NCBI GenBank assembly: GCA_008125075.1
Contig: VLTH01000001.1
Location: 277,397 to 341,396, forward strand
Direction of reading: 5' to 3'
Length of the DNA stretch: 64,000 nt
From: Acetivibrio alkalicellulosi
GTDB taxonomy: Bacteria; Bacillota; Clostridia; Acetivibrionales; Acetivibrionaceae
Shown: one piece after another, positions 9,513 to 18,885 of the stretch
Position numbering within the stretch: position 1 is the stretch's first letter
Layout: every line of letters begins with the position of its first letter
The notes under the pieces: generated by a model
What the model saw: the letters and a program-made list of their open reading frames with translations, nothing else
Database searches by the model: none
What the model was told of the DNA's origin: nothing
Program-made: the position numbers and the translations under genes

Positions 9513-10526
9513 ATGACTAATTTATCAGAAATGAATATCTATGAAAATATAAGAACAACTGTAACAGAGGCACAAAAAAAGGTTTATACTACTGTTAATT
9601 CTGTTATGGTTGAAACCTACTGGAATATTGGTAAACAAATTTGTGAAGCACAAGGTGGAAATGATCGTGCAGAGTATGGCACAGGTTTGTTAAAATACCT
9701 CTCTGAAAAGTTGACTGATGAATTTGGAAAAGGTTTCACAGTGACAAATTTGAGCTATATGCGTCAGTTTCACAGTGCGTTTCCAAATAATCACGCACTG
9801 CGTGATGAATTGAGCTGGACACATTATAGGATGCTATTAAAAATTGAAGATGTAAAAGCAAGACAATTCTATCTTAATGAGTGTGCAAGGTCCAATTGGA
9901 GTACTAGGCAGCTAGAACGTCAAATTAATTCATTCTATTATCAGCGACTCTTATCTAGCAAAGATAAAGAAAGTGTGAGAACCGAAGTTCAAAAACTTGA
10001 AAAAGGAATGGATGCAAAAGACATTATCAGAGATCCGTATGTACTTGAATTTCTAGGCCTTGAACAAACACCAAATCTATATGAGAAGGATTTAGAGCAA
10101 GGATTGATTGACCATTTACAGAAGTTTCTGCTTGAATTAGGTAGAGGATTTTCTTTTGTTTCAAGGCAAAAGAGAATTACATTTGATGGGGAGCATTATT
10201 ATATTGACTTAGTATTTTATAACTATATACTGAAATGCTTTGTCATCATTGATTTGAAGGTTGGAAAACTGAAACATCAAGACATAGGACAGATGCAAAT
10301 GTATGTTAATTACTTTACAAGAGAGCTTATGAATGAGGGAGACAATCTACCCATTGGCATTATTCTTTGTGCAGATAAGAGCGAGTCTGTTGTTAAATAC
10401 ACCCTACCAGAAGACAATAATCAGATTTTTGCTTCAAAATATAAGCTGTATATGCCCACTGAAGAAGAGTTAATACAGGAATTGGAAAAGGAACAAGAGT
10501 TATTAGAAATTGAAAATAGTCTATAG
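9513..10526 (+). CDS. DUF1016 / YhcG-type PDDEXK nuclease-domain protein
   Basis: 337 residues. The N-terminal DUF1016_N region (about 10-170) has the family signatures VETYWNIGKQI and FTVTNLSYMRQFH. The C-terminal PDDEXK nuclease-like domain (about 180-325) has YYIDLVFYNYILKCFVIIDLK, giving the D...(D)xK core of the fold. The ATG follows GGAGGGATTGAA. YhcG-type proteins often sit beside restriction-modification or other defence genes; their activity is poorly characterised. Here the gene is next to a small HTH protein and upstream of a CBASS-like island, so a defence or mobile-element origin is likely. Confidence 0.92.
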   Translation: MTNLSEMNIYENIRTTVTEAQKKVYTTVNSVMVETYWNIGKQICEAQGGNDRAEYGTGLLKYLSEKLTDEFGKGFTVTNLSYMRQFHSAFPNNHALRDELSWTHYRMLLKIEDVKARQFYLNECARSNWSTRQLERQINSFYYQRLLSSKDKESVRTEVQKLEKGMDAKDIIRDPYVLEFLGLEQTPNLYEKDLEQGLIDHLQKFLLELGRGFSFVSRQKRITFDGEHYYIDLVFYNYILKCFVIIDLKVGKLKHQDIGQMQMYVNYFTRELMNEGDNLPIGIILCADKSESVVKYTLPEDNNQIFASKYKLYMPTEEELIQELEKEQELLEIENSL

Positions 10527-10572
10527 CAGTTGAAAACTTCTATACTAATTTTGATTTCAAAGAGGTGAATTT

Positions 10573-10761
10573 ATGTTTGATTATATGACAGTTAAAGAAG
10601 CTGCCGAGAAATGGGGAATCACTCCACGTCGAGTCCAACTATTATGTAGTCAGGGTAGGATTGAAGGTGCTATGAAATATGCTTCAGTCTGGGCAATACC
10701 AAAAAATGCAGAAAAACCAAAAGATGAAAGAATTGTGACAGGAAAATATATCAAAGAGTAA
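10573..10761 (+). CDS. Small HTH (MerR/excisionase-like) DNA-binding protein
   Basis: 62 residues, almost entirely one winged-HTH excisionase-like domain: MTVKEAAEKWGITPRRVQLLCSQGRI, then a wing with VWAIPKNAEKP. GAGGTG precedes the ATG. Such single-domain proteins are common in Firmicutes mobile and accessory regions. It follows the DUF1016-type gene by 46 bp and may be co-transcribed. The target is unknown. The 267 bp up to rlmD contain only unrecognised remnants. Confidence 0.8.
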   Translation: MFDYMTVKEAAEKWGITPRRVQLLCSQGRIEGAMKYASVWAIPKNAEKPKDERIVTGKYIKE

Positions 10762-11028
10762 AAAAATTGTGACGATACTCTTGAGTTTTATAGGGAAGAA
10801 TTCTGCTCTCTAATTTGCCGTTGCAATATCATCAGAAACGTCAAAACATACGTGGAGTGTGGCAATGAGCAGATATATAACTAGAGTTCCATGTGTGAAA
10901 AAAGAATTGATTCAAATTGATAAAGATAATAATTGAATACCAATTTTTGTTATGTGGTAAGCTATTAAATAGGCTATAATTAAGTTAAGTATTAAAACTA
11001 TTATCTACCTAGAAAGGCGGTAAATATT

Positions 11029-12381
11029 TTGACAGAGATAAAAAAGAATGAGGTATATACTTTAAAAATAACAGGGATGACACATGAAGGGCAGGGAGTT
11101 GGACGAATTAATAACTTTACTGTCTTTGTAGATGGTGCTATTGAGGAAGAAGACGTAGAAATAAAAATAATAAAATTGCATAAAAGTTATGGAATAGGAA
11201 AACTTCTTAAGATATTAAATCCTTCACCTGAGAGAACAAAGCCTTTTTGTGAAGTTTATAAAAGGTGTGGAGGATGTAGCTTGCAGCATATGAATACAGA
11301 TGCTGCCATAAGGTTTAAGGAGAATTTAGTGAGGGAAAGTATAAGAAGGATAGGGAAGCTTGAAAATGTAAAAATACACGGGATAATTACAATGGAAAAT
11401 CCCTTTTATTATAGAAATAAAGCTCAATATCCAGTTAGAAAGGTAAATGATAATTTGAAGGTGGGGTTTTATGCTAAAAGATCCCATGATATTATTGATT
11501 GCCAAGAATGTGGGATTCAAAATCAGATAAGTGACAGGGTAAAATCTATTGCTAAAGAGTATATAGAAAAGAACAATGTGAGCACATATGATGAAACTAC
11601 CGGAAAAGGTCTTATAAGACATATTATAACCAGGGTAGGGTTTAAAACTGGTCAGGTCATGGTTGTAGTTGTTGTTAACGGCAAAAGTATACCTAAAAAG
11701 GAGAAACTTATTGATGAATTAATAAGGGAAGTGCCCCAAATAAAAAGTATATTTATAAATGTAAATAGAGAAAAAACAAATGTTATTTTAGGAAGAGAGA
11801 ATATACTTATATATGGGGAAAAGAGTATTACAGATTACATAGGTGATTTTAAATTTAATATATCTCCAGTGTCTTTTTTTCAAGTAAATCCAATTCAAAC
11901 AGAAGTTTTATATAAAAAGGCACTTGAATATGCAGGGCTTACAGGTAGTGAGACTGTTTTTGATCTTTACTGTGGAATTGGAACAATATCTTTATTTTTA
12001 TCAAAAAAGGCAATAAAGGTATATGGTGTTGAAGTAGTTGAAGAAGCTATAGAGGACGCTAAAGAAAATGCCAGAATTAACGGTGTGACAAATGTAGAAT
12101 TTATTTCAGGCGAGGCAGAAAAGGTATTGCCAGGTATGGGTATAAAGGCAGATGTTGTTGTGCTAGATCCACCAAGAAAAGGTTGTGATGAAAGGCTGCT
12201 TGATGCACTTGCAGGGATAGAGCCTTCAAGGATTGTATATGTATCATGTAATCCTGCAACTCTAGCAAGAGATTTAAAGTATTTAACAGAGAAGGGATAT
12301 GAGGTTGTGGAAATTCAGCCAGTGGACATGTTTCCGCATACGACACATGTGGAGTGTGTAGTAAGACTATCTGCGACATAA
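11029..12381 (+). CDS. rlmD: 23S rRNA (uracil-C5)-methyltransferase RlmD/RumA family
   Basis: 450 residues starting at TTG with AAAGGCGG upstream. An N-terminal TRAM domain (about 5-60) is followed by a Cys cluster for a 4Fe-4S centre (FCEVYKRCGGC, plus DCQEC near residue 163), a central domain, and the C-terminal SAM methyltransferase (FDLYCGIGTISLFL; DPPRKGC; nucleophile Cys in YVSCNP). The enzyme transfers a methyl group from SAM to C5 of a uridine in 23S rRNA. Firmicutes carry several RumA paralogues (RlmCD type), so the exact target uridine is not settled. It is a housekeeping gene and probably marks the chromosomal flank of the accessory region. Confidence 0.93.
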   Translation: MTEIKKNEVYTLKITGMTHEGQGVGRINNFTVFVDGAIEEEDVEIKIIKLHKSYGIGKLLKILNPSPERTKPFCEVYKRCGGCSLQHMNTDAAIRFKENLVRESIRRIGKLENVKIHGIITMENPFYYRNKAQYPVRKVNDNLKVGFYAKRSHDIIDCQECGIQNQISDRVKSIAKEYIEKNNVSTYDETTGKGLIRHIITRVGFKTGQVMVVVVVNGKSIPKKEKLIDELIREVPQIKSIFINVNREKTNVILGRENILIYGEKSITDYIGDFKFNISPVSFFQVNPIQTEVLYKKALEYAGLTGSETVFDLYCGIGTISLFLSKKAIKVYGVEVVEEAIEDAKENARINGVTNVEFISGEAEKVLPGMGIKADVVVLDPPRKGCDERLLDALAGIEPSRIVYVSCNPATLARDLKYLTEKGYEVVEIQPVDMFPHTTHVECVVRLSAT

Positions 12382-12938
12382 TGCTTGTAATACTAGTATT
12401 CAAGCGGTTTTGCGAGTTTTATACATTTGGTAAAGATGATCAAAATTTCGAGCACAAATCACTCATGAATGGTATAAAAGTGCAAATTTCTATATGATAT
12501 GGTGTTGGTAGATACCTCAAAAGGCATTAGGTTCAATACTAATGTCTTTTGACTTTTTATAGAATTTTAACAACTCATTATGAAATAATCTTCCGAATTC
12601 CGACAATATTTTATAAATAAGTATGTAAAAAAACTTGTTTTATTATCTTATTCTGGTATAATTAAGTTTATTAGAAATAAATAGGACGTCTAAATCTATG
12701 ATATATATATGTAGTGAATTTATTCCTACAAGGCTTAAATATAAGTTTTAAGATTTTAATGAAATTACTTATTACATATTATAGCCTATTATCTCTATAA
12801 TTAGAAGTTTGCTGGTATTAATTTAAGCTCCAAGTATTTGTAAAAACATGTGCATAAATGGGAATTTATAGAGAGAATATTTATATTTTATGATAGTATG
12901 TTTGAAGTAAAATATAAAGTAAAGGGAGAATACAATAA
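12382..12938. other. 557-bp intergenic stretch with a predicted promoter
   Basis: No convincing gene is seen on either strand. The stretch holds a promoter-like element with TTGTTT (12635-12640), a 16-bp spacer, and TATAAT (12657-12662) with an extended TGG just before it. This lies about 275 bp above the GIY-YIG gene, so either a long leader or an unannotated small RNA could arise here. Base composition is more AT-rich than the rlmD side, consistent with a change from core to accessory DNA. Confidence 0.5.
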
Positions 12939-13412
12939 ATGGCGAGGTCAAATGAAGGTTTAGCGTGGTTAGAAAATCAAAATAAACTTTTTGTTCAGGA
13001 TAGAATTAAGAATGCTAGTATTCAAATTAGAGGAATTTACGGTATTTTTGTGAAGGAAAAGGATAAGGAAGAGGAGTGTGTGTATGTAGGACGGTCGGCA
13101 AGTATATATGGTAGAATTTTTTCTCAAGGTCATATATCAAATTTAATGAAGAAAATAATTGAAAATAAAACAAGTCAACGACTGCTAAATGCAATGGATG
13201 ATGAAAATATAGAGAAAATCGAGGTAAGAATATTAGATGAAATAAAATTTAAGTTTGACAATTACTATAAAGATATGCAGCGTTTAGCATCAAGAGAAAA
13301 TTATTTCATTGATAAATATCAGGAAAAAAATCAGTGTTTAGAACAAGTTCCCGAAGGAACAAGAATGACTATAGAAGGTTGGGAAAGCCTTAAAAACAAA
13401 GAAAATAATTAG
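12939..13412 (+). CDS. GIY-YIG nuclease-family protein
   Basis: 157 residues. The GIY-YIG fold is read from IRGIYGIFVKEK (the GIY strand), then CVYVGRSASIYGRI (the YVG motif followed by the conserved Arg) and the downstream RLASRENYFIDKYQ, which supplies the family's later Glu/Asn region. The ATG follows AAAGGGAG. There is no extra DNA-binding domain, so the target is unclear. It sits 203 bp upstream of the Cap5 gene on the same strand and may be an independent defence or selfish nuclease rather than a CBASS component. Confidence 0.72.
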   Translation: MARSNEGLAWLENQNKLFVQDRIKNASIQIRGIYGIFVKEKDKEEECVYVGRSASIYGRIFSQGHISNLMKKIIENKTSQRLLNAMDDENIEKIEVRILDEIKFKFDNYYKDMQRLASRENYFIDKYQEKNQCLEQVPEGTRMTIEGWESLKNKENN

Positions 13413-13529
13413 GTTTAATTCAATTTGCTGAGCAGGATAAATTGCAATTTATTGGTGTGATTATGTTTATAATGCGAACTTTATAAGAATAGCAAGACAT
13501 AGGGCTTATAATTAACTAAACAAAGCCAA

Positions 13530-13558
13530 TTGTATTTTCAAGTTATAACATATAGTAT
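13530..13558 (+). promoter_or_regulatory. Predicted promoter of the CBASS-like pair
   Basis: TTGTAT (13530-13535), a 17-bp spacer and TAGTAT (13553-13558), 57 bp before the Cap5 start. It is a moderate match to the sigma-A consensus. Confidence 0.4.
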
Positions 13559-13615
13559 TCGTGAGCTTTCCAATGAAAACAGAGAATAGATTTATTAAAT
13601 ATGTGAGGTAGAATA

Positions 13616-14749
13616 ATGTCAAATAATGTTTCAAGAAGAGGGCCAGACCCTAAAGATTCAACGGTAAGAATATTATGGGGAAAAGCGGCAGGGATATGCC
13701 AGTACCGAGGGTGTAATGAGAAGCTGTTTTATGATGAAACGACATCACATGAGTTCAACGCTGCTTATATAGCACACATCGTTGCTTCGAGTCCTGATGG
13801 ACCTAGAGGTGATACGATAAGGTCTCACCAATTATCTGATAAAATTAATAATCTTATGATTATGTGTGATAAACACCATAGGCTAATTGACAGAGAAGAT
13901 AAAGCAGGGCATCCTGAAAGTCTTTTGTTAGAAATGAAAAGAGAACACGAAGAGAACATTGAGAGAGTCTGTAATTATCTAAATGTTCAGAAAACAGAAA
14001 TCATCAATTTCTTATCGCCTATAAAAGGAAATCAAGTAAGTATTAATTATAATGATACAGTCAAAGCTGTTCTGACTAAGAAACAACCATATTCCCAATA
14101 TGGAAAGATTATAGATATAAAATCAATCTATCCAATTAGTGACACTGAGCATTGGAATGATTTAAATACGCAATTAGAATACCAATTCTTAACCAAGATT
14201 AAGGCCATGTATGATAGTATTGGGAATGTACATATGTCTTTGTTTTCAATTGCCCCCATTCCATTGATAATAAAACTTGGAGTACTTTTCGGTGACAAAA
14301 CAAATGTGGATATTTTTCATAAAACAAGGGTACCTGATACTTGGTGTTGGCAAGATACAAATTTAACAAACAGCTTTAGAATTGATAAGACGCCGATTAG
14401 TAAAGGGAAGAATATTGCTCTTATATTATCATTAACTGATACTATAGCAGATGATAGAGTTACAAGCGTGCTACAACCAAATGCAATTTATAAAATAATT
14501 GCAGAGATAAATGGTGTGGACTGTATAAAAAGTGAAGAAGACTTAAGTGCATTTTGGCATGTTTATCAACAAGTATGTAATGAAATATTTAATACCTATG
14601 GGGGCGATTGTACAATCCATCTTTTCTCTGCTATACCTGTATGCGCTGCTTTTGAAGTTGGAAGACGGAGAATGCCTGGATTGCATCCCAAAGTAACTAT
14701 TTATGACGATAATGGTGGATTTATACCAACGTTAACAATAGGAGGATAA
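13616..14749 (+). CDS. cap5: Cap5-type CBASS effector (HNH nuclease fused to SAVED sensor)
   Basis: 377 residues. The N-terminal HNH nuclease has Cys pair C28/C33, catalytic-type His in YIAHIVA (H54), and NNLMIMCDKHHRLID (C84, H87/H88). The C-terminal SAVED domain (about 170-377) ends with the family-typical HLFSAIPVCAAFEVGRRRM and LHPKVTIYDD. In characterised Cap5 proteins, SAVED binds a cyclic nucleotide made by the partner CD-NTase and switches on HNH cleavage of double-stranded DNA, killing the infected cell. The CD-NTase starts 1 nt after the stop, so the two are one operon. Both domains look intact. Confidence 0.93.
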   Translation: MSNNVSRRGPDPKDSTVRILWGKAAGICQYRGCNEKLFYDETTSHEFNAAYIAHIVASSPDGPRGDTIRSHQLSDKINNLMIMCDKHHRLIDREDKAGHPESLLLEMKREHEENIERVCNYLNVQKTEIINFLSPIKGNQVSINYNDTVKAVLTKKQPYSQYGKIIDIKSIYPISDTEHWNDLNTQLEYQFLTKIKAMYDSIGNVHMSLFSIAPIPLIIKLGVLFGDKTNVDIFHKTRVPDTWCWQDTNLTNSFRIDKTPISKGKNIALILSLTDTIADDRVTSVLQPNAIYKIIAEINGVDCIKSEEDLSAFWHVYQQVCNEIFNTYGGDCTIHLFSAIPVCAAFEVGRRRMPGLHPKVTIYDDNGGFIPTLTIGG

Positions 14750-14750
14750 A

Positions 14751-16253
14751 ATGTACACTAAAGCTAATTTGAATGCAATTTATGAAAAGATTGCAAAATC
14801 AGTTGATATAAGTGAGGCGTTATTTGACCAAGCTGAAGAAAATTATAAAAAATTAGGTGCATGGATGGATAAAGAAACCCCACACTACAAAATAACAGTA
14901 TATGCACAGGGGTCTTTTGCATTAGGTACAGTGATTAAACCAATTAATGATGAAGATGATTATGATTTGGACTTGGTTTGTGAGTTTGCTGATAATTATG
15001 GTCATAATGCAAAAAGGTTAAAAGTTGAAATTGTTAAGCCACTCCTTCAAAGGTATGATGAAGTTACTAAAATAGATGAAAAAAGGCGTTGCTGGCAAGT
15101 TGTATATAAAAATAGTCCAAAATTTCACATGGATATTATACCAGCAGTCAATGCAAAATCTTATATTAAAATAACTGACAAGGACGATAAAAGTTTATCG
15201 TATGAATATATTGGCAGCAATCCAAAAGGTTATATTGACTGGTTTAACGAACGAAAATCAATAAGATATAAAGCAATCAGAGAAGCTTATGAAATGAATA
15301 GTAAACAAAATAGAAAATTTATGGCTGAAGTTGAACCATTGAGAGAATATAGACTAAAGACACCCTTACAAAAAGCAATTCAAATATTGAAAAGACACCG
15401 TGATAATATGTTCAAAGATGACTCTGAACATTTAGCACCTATATCTATTATAATTACTACTATTGCAGCTCAATTATATATGAATGAAGATAACATTTAC
15501 GATACTCTTGTAAATATCTTAACTAGTTCAACAAATTATGTTAATAGATGCAAAAAAAATGAGGAGTACTATATTGAAAACCCAAGCTATACTGGCTACG
15601 AAAAAGAAAACTTTGCTGACAAATGGAACGAGCATCCTGAAAGAGCAGAAGCTTTTTTTGATTGGGTTGAACAAGCAAAGACGAATTTAATTAATTGTAT
15701 TGATATGTTTGATAATGATGCCGAAATTGGGAGTGTTCTTAGTGTCTCACTTGGTGAGAATTTAGTGCAGAAAGTATTTTCTGAAATTAATACTGATATA
15801 GCTAAGTCCATTAAAGAGAAGACAAACGAAAGCGAACTTGCACTGGTACCATTTAAAACTCAAACATTGCTATCTGTACCTCATAGACAAATTGCGCCAT
15901 GGGCACTTCCAAAAGGGTATAGGGTTTTTATAAAAGCAGCAATAACTGATCAACATGAGAGGAAATACTTATATAAAAATGATGGAGATCCATTGGATAA
16001 AGGAGTGTCTATAGATTTTACGGCTGTTTTTTCTGGGAATATGCCTTATATAGTAAAATGGCAAGTTGTTAATACTGGCGAAGACGCAAGAAGTAAAAGA
16101 TGCCTTAGGGGAGAATTTGAAAATTCAAACATAGGAAGAAATACCCGACATGAGTGTATAGAATACACTGGAAGTCACTATGTCCAATGCTTTGTAATTA
16201 AAAAAGGACAATGTGTTGCAAAAAGTAATATTTTTATTGTTAATGTGAAATAG
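14751..16253 (+). CDS. CD-NTase (cGAS/DncV-like nucleotidyltransferase) with AGS-C sensor tail
   Basis: 500 residues. The nucleotidyltransferase core has GSFALGT (54-60), the metal-binding DLD (D72, D74) and a third Asp in FHMDIIPAV (D128). Then come the helical oligonucleotide-cyclase region and a C-terminal AGS-C domain (about 380-500, VKWQVVNTGEDA, LRGEFE). CD-NTases make cyclic di- or trinucleotides upon phage infection; the signal here should activate Cap5 encoded immediately upstream. No Cap2/Cap3 ubiquitin-like genes or HORMA/TRIP13 genes are nearby, so this is a minimal (type I-like) arrangement. The nucleotide product cannot be read from sequence. Confidence 0.93.
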   Translation: MYTKANLNAIYEKIAKSVDISEALFDQAEENYKKLGAWMDKETPHYKITVYAQGSFALGTVIKPINDEDDYDLDLVCEFADNYGHNAKRLKVEIVKPLLQRYDEVTKIDEKRRCWQVVYKNSPKFHMDIIPAVNAKSYIKITDKDDKSLSYEYIGSNPKGYIDWFNERKSIRYKAIREAYEMNSKQNRKFMAEVEPLREYRLKTPLQKAIQILKRHRDNMFKDDSEHLAPISIIITTIAAQLYMNEDNIYDTLVNILTSSTNYVNRCKKNEEYYIENPSYTGYEKENFADKWNEHPERAEAFFDWVEQAKTNLINCIDMFDNDAEIGSVLSVSLGENLVQKVFSEINTDIAKSIKEKTNESELALVPFKTQTLLSVPHRQIAPWALPKGYRVFIKAAITDQHERKYLYKNDGDPLDKGVSIDFTAVFSGNMPYIVKWQVVNTGEDARSKRCLRGEFENSNIGRNTRHECIEYTGSHYVQCFVIKKGQCVAKSNIFIVNVK

Positions 16254-16680
16254 AAGCATGAAAGAACAAAGTGATATTAAGAGTTGTGATTTAAATTTAT
16301 AAAAATATTACTTTTGTAAATATCATTTAAGACTTTGCTCAAACTGTATATGTATTCTTTTGGGATTCGAGGGTGCAAAGTTTTAAAAATATAGAATGCT
16401 CGTATAGGAGCACTTGGCATGGAAGCTCCTTTACTAAAAAGTTTTAGAAGAAAGTCTATGTAAGTCCATATTGGGTGTTATTTACTGGTTAGCAACGATG
16501 TGAACTTCCCAAAAGGCTAATACCCGGAAGTTAATAAGCTTTTGTAATAGCAATAATCAGCAGTTCATCACACGGTAATTAAGTACCATGATTGGAAGCT
16601 GTTAATATTCGAAGAATAATGAAAATTATTTCTATATATGCAATAAAGCCAAAGATGATTTGGAAGGAGACGTATTTATA
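16254..16680. other. 427-bp intergenic stretch between the CBASS-like pair and the HEPN gene
   Basis: No gene is recognised. Two small dyads are visible: a 6-bp stem 16406-16411/16425-16430 (AGGAGC/GCTCCT), and a 7-bp stem 16503-16509/16526-16532 (AACTTCC/GGAAGTT). Neither has a T run, so they are not obvious terminators. The size and structure would allow a long structured leader or a small RNA. Confidence 0.35.
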
Positions 16681-18714
16681 TTGTTAATTCTTGTTCCAAT
16701 ACAAAGGTTACATATAGAGCATTCTGTCGTGCTCAAAAATATAACTGTTAGTTCAAATATTGCAGTAAATGAAACCGGTATTATATTGATAAATAATAAG
16801 GAGTATCCAATAAGCTTGGTGAATAAATCCAATGTTTTAGATTTGTTCAATGAAGGTTTTGCAATATATCATATCGATGAGTTAGATACTTGTGGAGACG
16901 CGATAAAACTAGTAGAGCATTTAATAAAACCCGTGGATTACGCTCTGGATAGTTTGAGAGTATCTTTGAATAGTTTTGGCTTTCATGAACAAGTAATAGG
17001 AACCCCTGGATTTTATAAAGGAAATAAACTAGCAGTGGTATTAAGTGATAATTTTGAATCCTATAAAATTATCAAGGGGAAAGCACTTTACTATGAATTA
17101 TCAGAAGGAATCGGATGTGATGCTACTGGATTCTATACGGATGAAAATGATATTTTATTATCTTTTAGAGAAGATGAGGTTTATGCTAAGTATAGAAATA
17201 TATTACATCGACTTTTTAAGGCAATACAAATTTATGATGTAAACACTTGTTTTGCATATTTGTTTTCAACAATTGAAGGGATAGACTGTAGCACCTCGCA
17301 TAATTTTCAAACTAAAAAAATACGAATACTCTCATTCATTGTCGAAAATCAAAATGAATTTGATATTCTTTCACAACAATTTTATTTTTACTCAAAAACA
17401 GTTCGTACTGAGATAATCCATGCAGGGAAATCACTATATGATATCCTTCCTTGGGAAAAAATATATGATTTACTTGATAATTTGTACTTGCTTGTTGTGA
17501 AATTTTGCATGGCTTCTATTAAATCGGGTGCAACGACTTTTGATGAACTAAACGAAAGAATATGCGAAAAGTGTAATGAATTTTCATACTCTTCTCCAAA
17601 TAGTGATATCGCTATCAGTGAAATGCCAGTTACTGTTTTTGGAAAATGTGACTATTTTGCTGAAGTGAATAATTTAAATATAATTACTTGCTTAAAAATT
17701 GGCGGAACATTATTTTTGCCGGCTAATAGTAAAGATAGGATTAAAGAGTTTCGTGAAGTGTATGTGCATGGCTTAGAACTTTGCATGGCATATGGTTTAG
17801 ACGAAAAAGCACTTAAAGTAGATAGTGATTTCCCCAATTACCATTTGTTTTCAAAATTTAATATAGGCGAGAAATCATTTACAGTATGGGATGTAGATGT
17901 AATATTAACGACGTTATTACGAAAAATTAATATTGATGCTCCTTTCGCAATAATTGAAAATCAATCTTATTGGGAAAGCCCAACTACCGGTTTTGACTTT
18001 TCGTTTTGCTGTGAATTTTCTGATATTATCTGCAATACCATACAGAAAGCATTGAATTATTTAATTTTATCAATTGAAATAACAAAAGATACAATATTGC
18101 CGTCTAAAGTTGGAATTAATACTATTGGAATCCGAGCTGCATATATCAATCCTGAAGACAATAGCGGAATATACTGTCTTCCCGGACGTATTTATGGAGA
18201 ATATATTGAACCTCATACCCCATTTATTCCATCATTAACTGATTGTTCTGAAACACTCTACAATTGTTTTTTTGATTCGCGTTCGGATGAAGTGTTTTCT
18301 ACAAACCGCGATGCTTTAAATAGAATAGCAGAAAGTACTTACTTTCAGGATATTAACCAAACAATTCTTACTATATTTGATGCTGTGGATATGCTTTACC
18401 CAACCACATATGATGGAAATAAGCTCATCAAACGTATTGCAACATTTTGTTGCAATACACAAACAGAAAAAACTATGCTAGTAAATTACTTAAAGAATTT
18501 GAGGGAAAATGTAAGAAATCCACTTTTACATAGTGGTAAATCAATCATTGATTTGCAATTAAATGAAGATGATACTTATACAATCATAAATACAATTAAA
18601 ACTATTGTTGTAAAATATTGCGAGAATACTTATAAGCTAGATATACATACTTTTCAAGATTTACATGAAGAAGAAAAAAGTAAAAATAAATCTTTATTAA
18701 CTCGCTCGAACTAA
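16681..18714 (+). CDS. Double-HEPN protein (internally duplicated, Apea-like RxxxxH motifs)
   Basis: About 677 residues from a TTG at 16681, which has GGAAGGAG 11 bases upstream; a TTG at 16660 would place that site inside the gene. The protein is two related halves. Each ends in a helical HEPN-type domain with the RNase-like motif RxxxxH in the same context: RTEIIHAGKSLYD (R242/H247) and RNPLLHSGKSIID (R612/H617). Each motif is followed by a helix with VVKFC or VVKYC and a TFDEL/TFQDL tail. Upstream of each HEPN is a beta-rich region. HEPN proteins with this motif usually cut RNA in defence or toxin systems. It follows the CBASS-like pair on the same strand after 427 bp, so it is probably an independent unit. 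The family as a whole is not recognised. Confidence 0.75.
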   Translation: MLILVPIQRLHIEHSVVLKNITVSSNIAVNETGIILINNKEYPISLVNKSNVLDLFNEGFAIYHIDELDTCGDAIKLVEHLIKPVDYALDSLRVSLNSFGFHEQVIGTPGFYKGNKLAVVLSDNFESYKIIKGKALYYELSEGIGCDATGFYTDENDILLSFREDEVYAKYRNILHRLFKAIQIYDVNTCFAYLFSTIEGIDCSTSHNFQTKKIRILSFIVENQNEFDILSQQFYFYSKTVRTEIIHAGKSLYDILPWEKIYDLLDNLYLLVVKFCMASIKSGATTFDELNERICEKCNEFSYSSPNSDIAISEMPVTVFGKCDYFAEVNNLNIITCLKIGGTLFLPANSKDRIKEFREVYVHGLELCMAYGLDEKALKVDSDFPNYHLFSKFNIGEKSFTVWDVDVILTTLLRKINIDAPFAIIENQSYWESPTTGFDFSFCCEFSDIICNTIQKALNYLILSIEITKDTILPSKVGINTIGIRAAYINPEDNSGIYCLPGRIYGEYIEPHTPFIPSLTDCSETLYNCFFDSRSDEVFSTNRDALNRIAESTYFQDINQTILTIFDAVDMLYPTTYDGNKLIKRIATFCCNTQTEKTMLVNYLKNLRENVRNPLLHSGKSIIDLQLNEDDTYTIINTIKTIVVKYCENTYKLDIHTFQDLHEEEKSKNKSLLTRSN

Positions 18715-18885
18715 CTTCCAATTATATTTATGACTGACTAATCCTGTTGAATTTAGAACTTCCCATTATCCATATAATAGACAGTTTGATAAACTCTTAT
18801 TTAGGCTAATAATGAAAAGAACAGAAAACAGAAGAACATAATTACATTTAGAGAAGATAATATATTATTTAAACAAATAAAAGAA

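Noticed and set aside
10762..11028. Short frames between the small HTH gene and rlmD
   Set aside because: The longest is about 23 codons, has no ribosome-binding site, and matches no family; it may be a remnant but cannot be supported.
12101..12403. 100-codon minus-strand frame opposite the end of rlmD
   Set aside because: It lies opposite the conserved methyltransferase motifs and has no family pattern; it is a complementary shadow.
16254..16680. Possible retron RNA beside the CBASS-like pair
   Set aside because: No reverse transcriptase is nearby and the inverted repeats do not form the long paired ends expected of a retron ncRNA.
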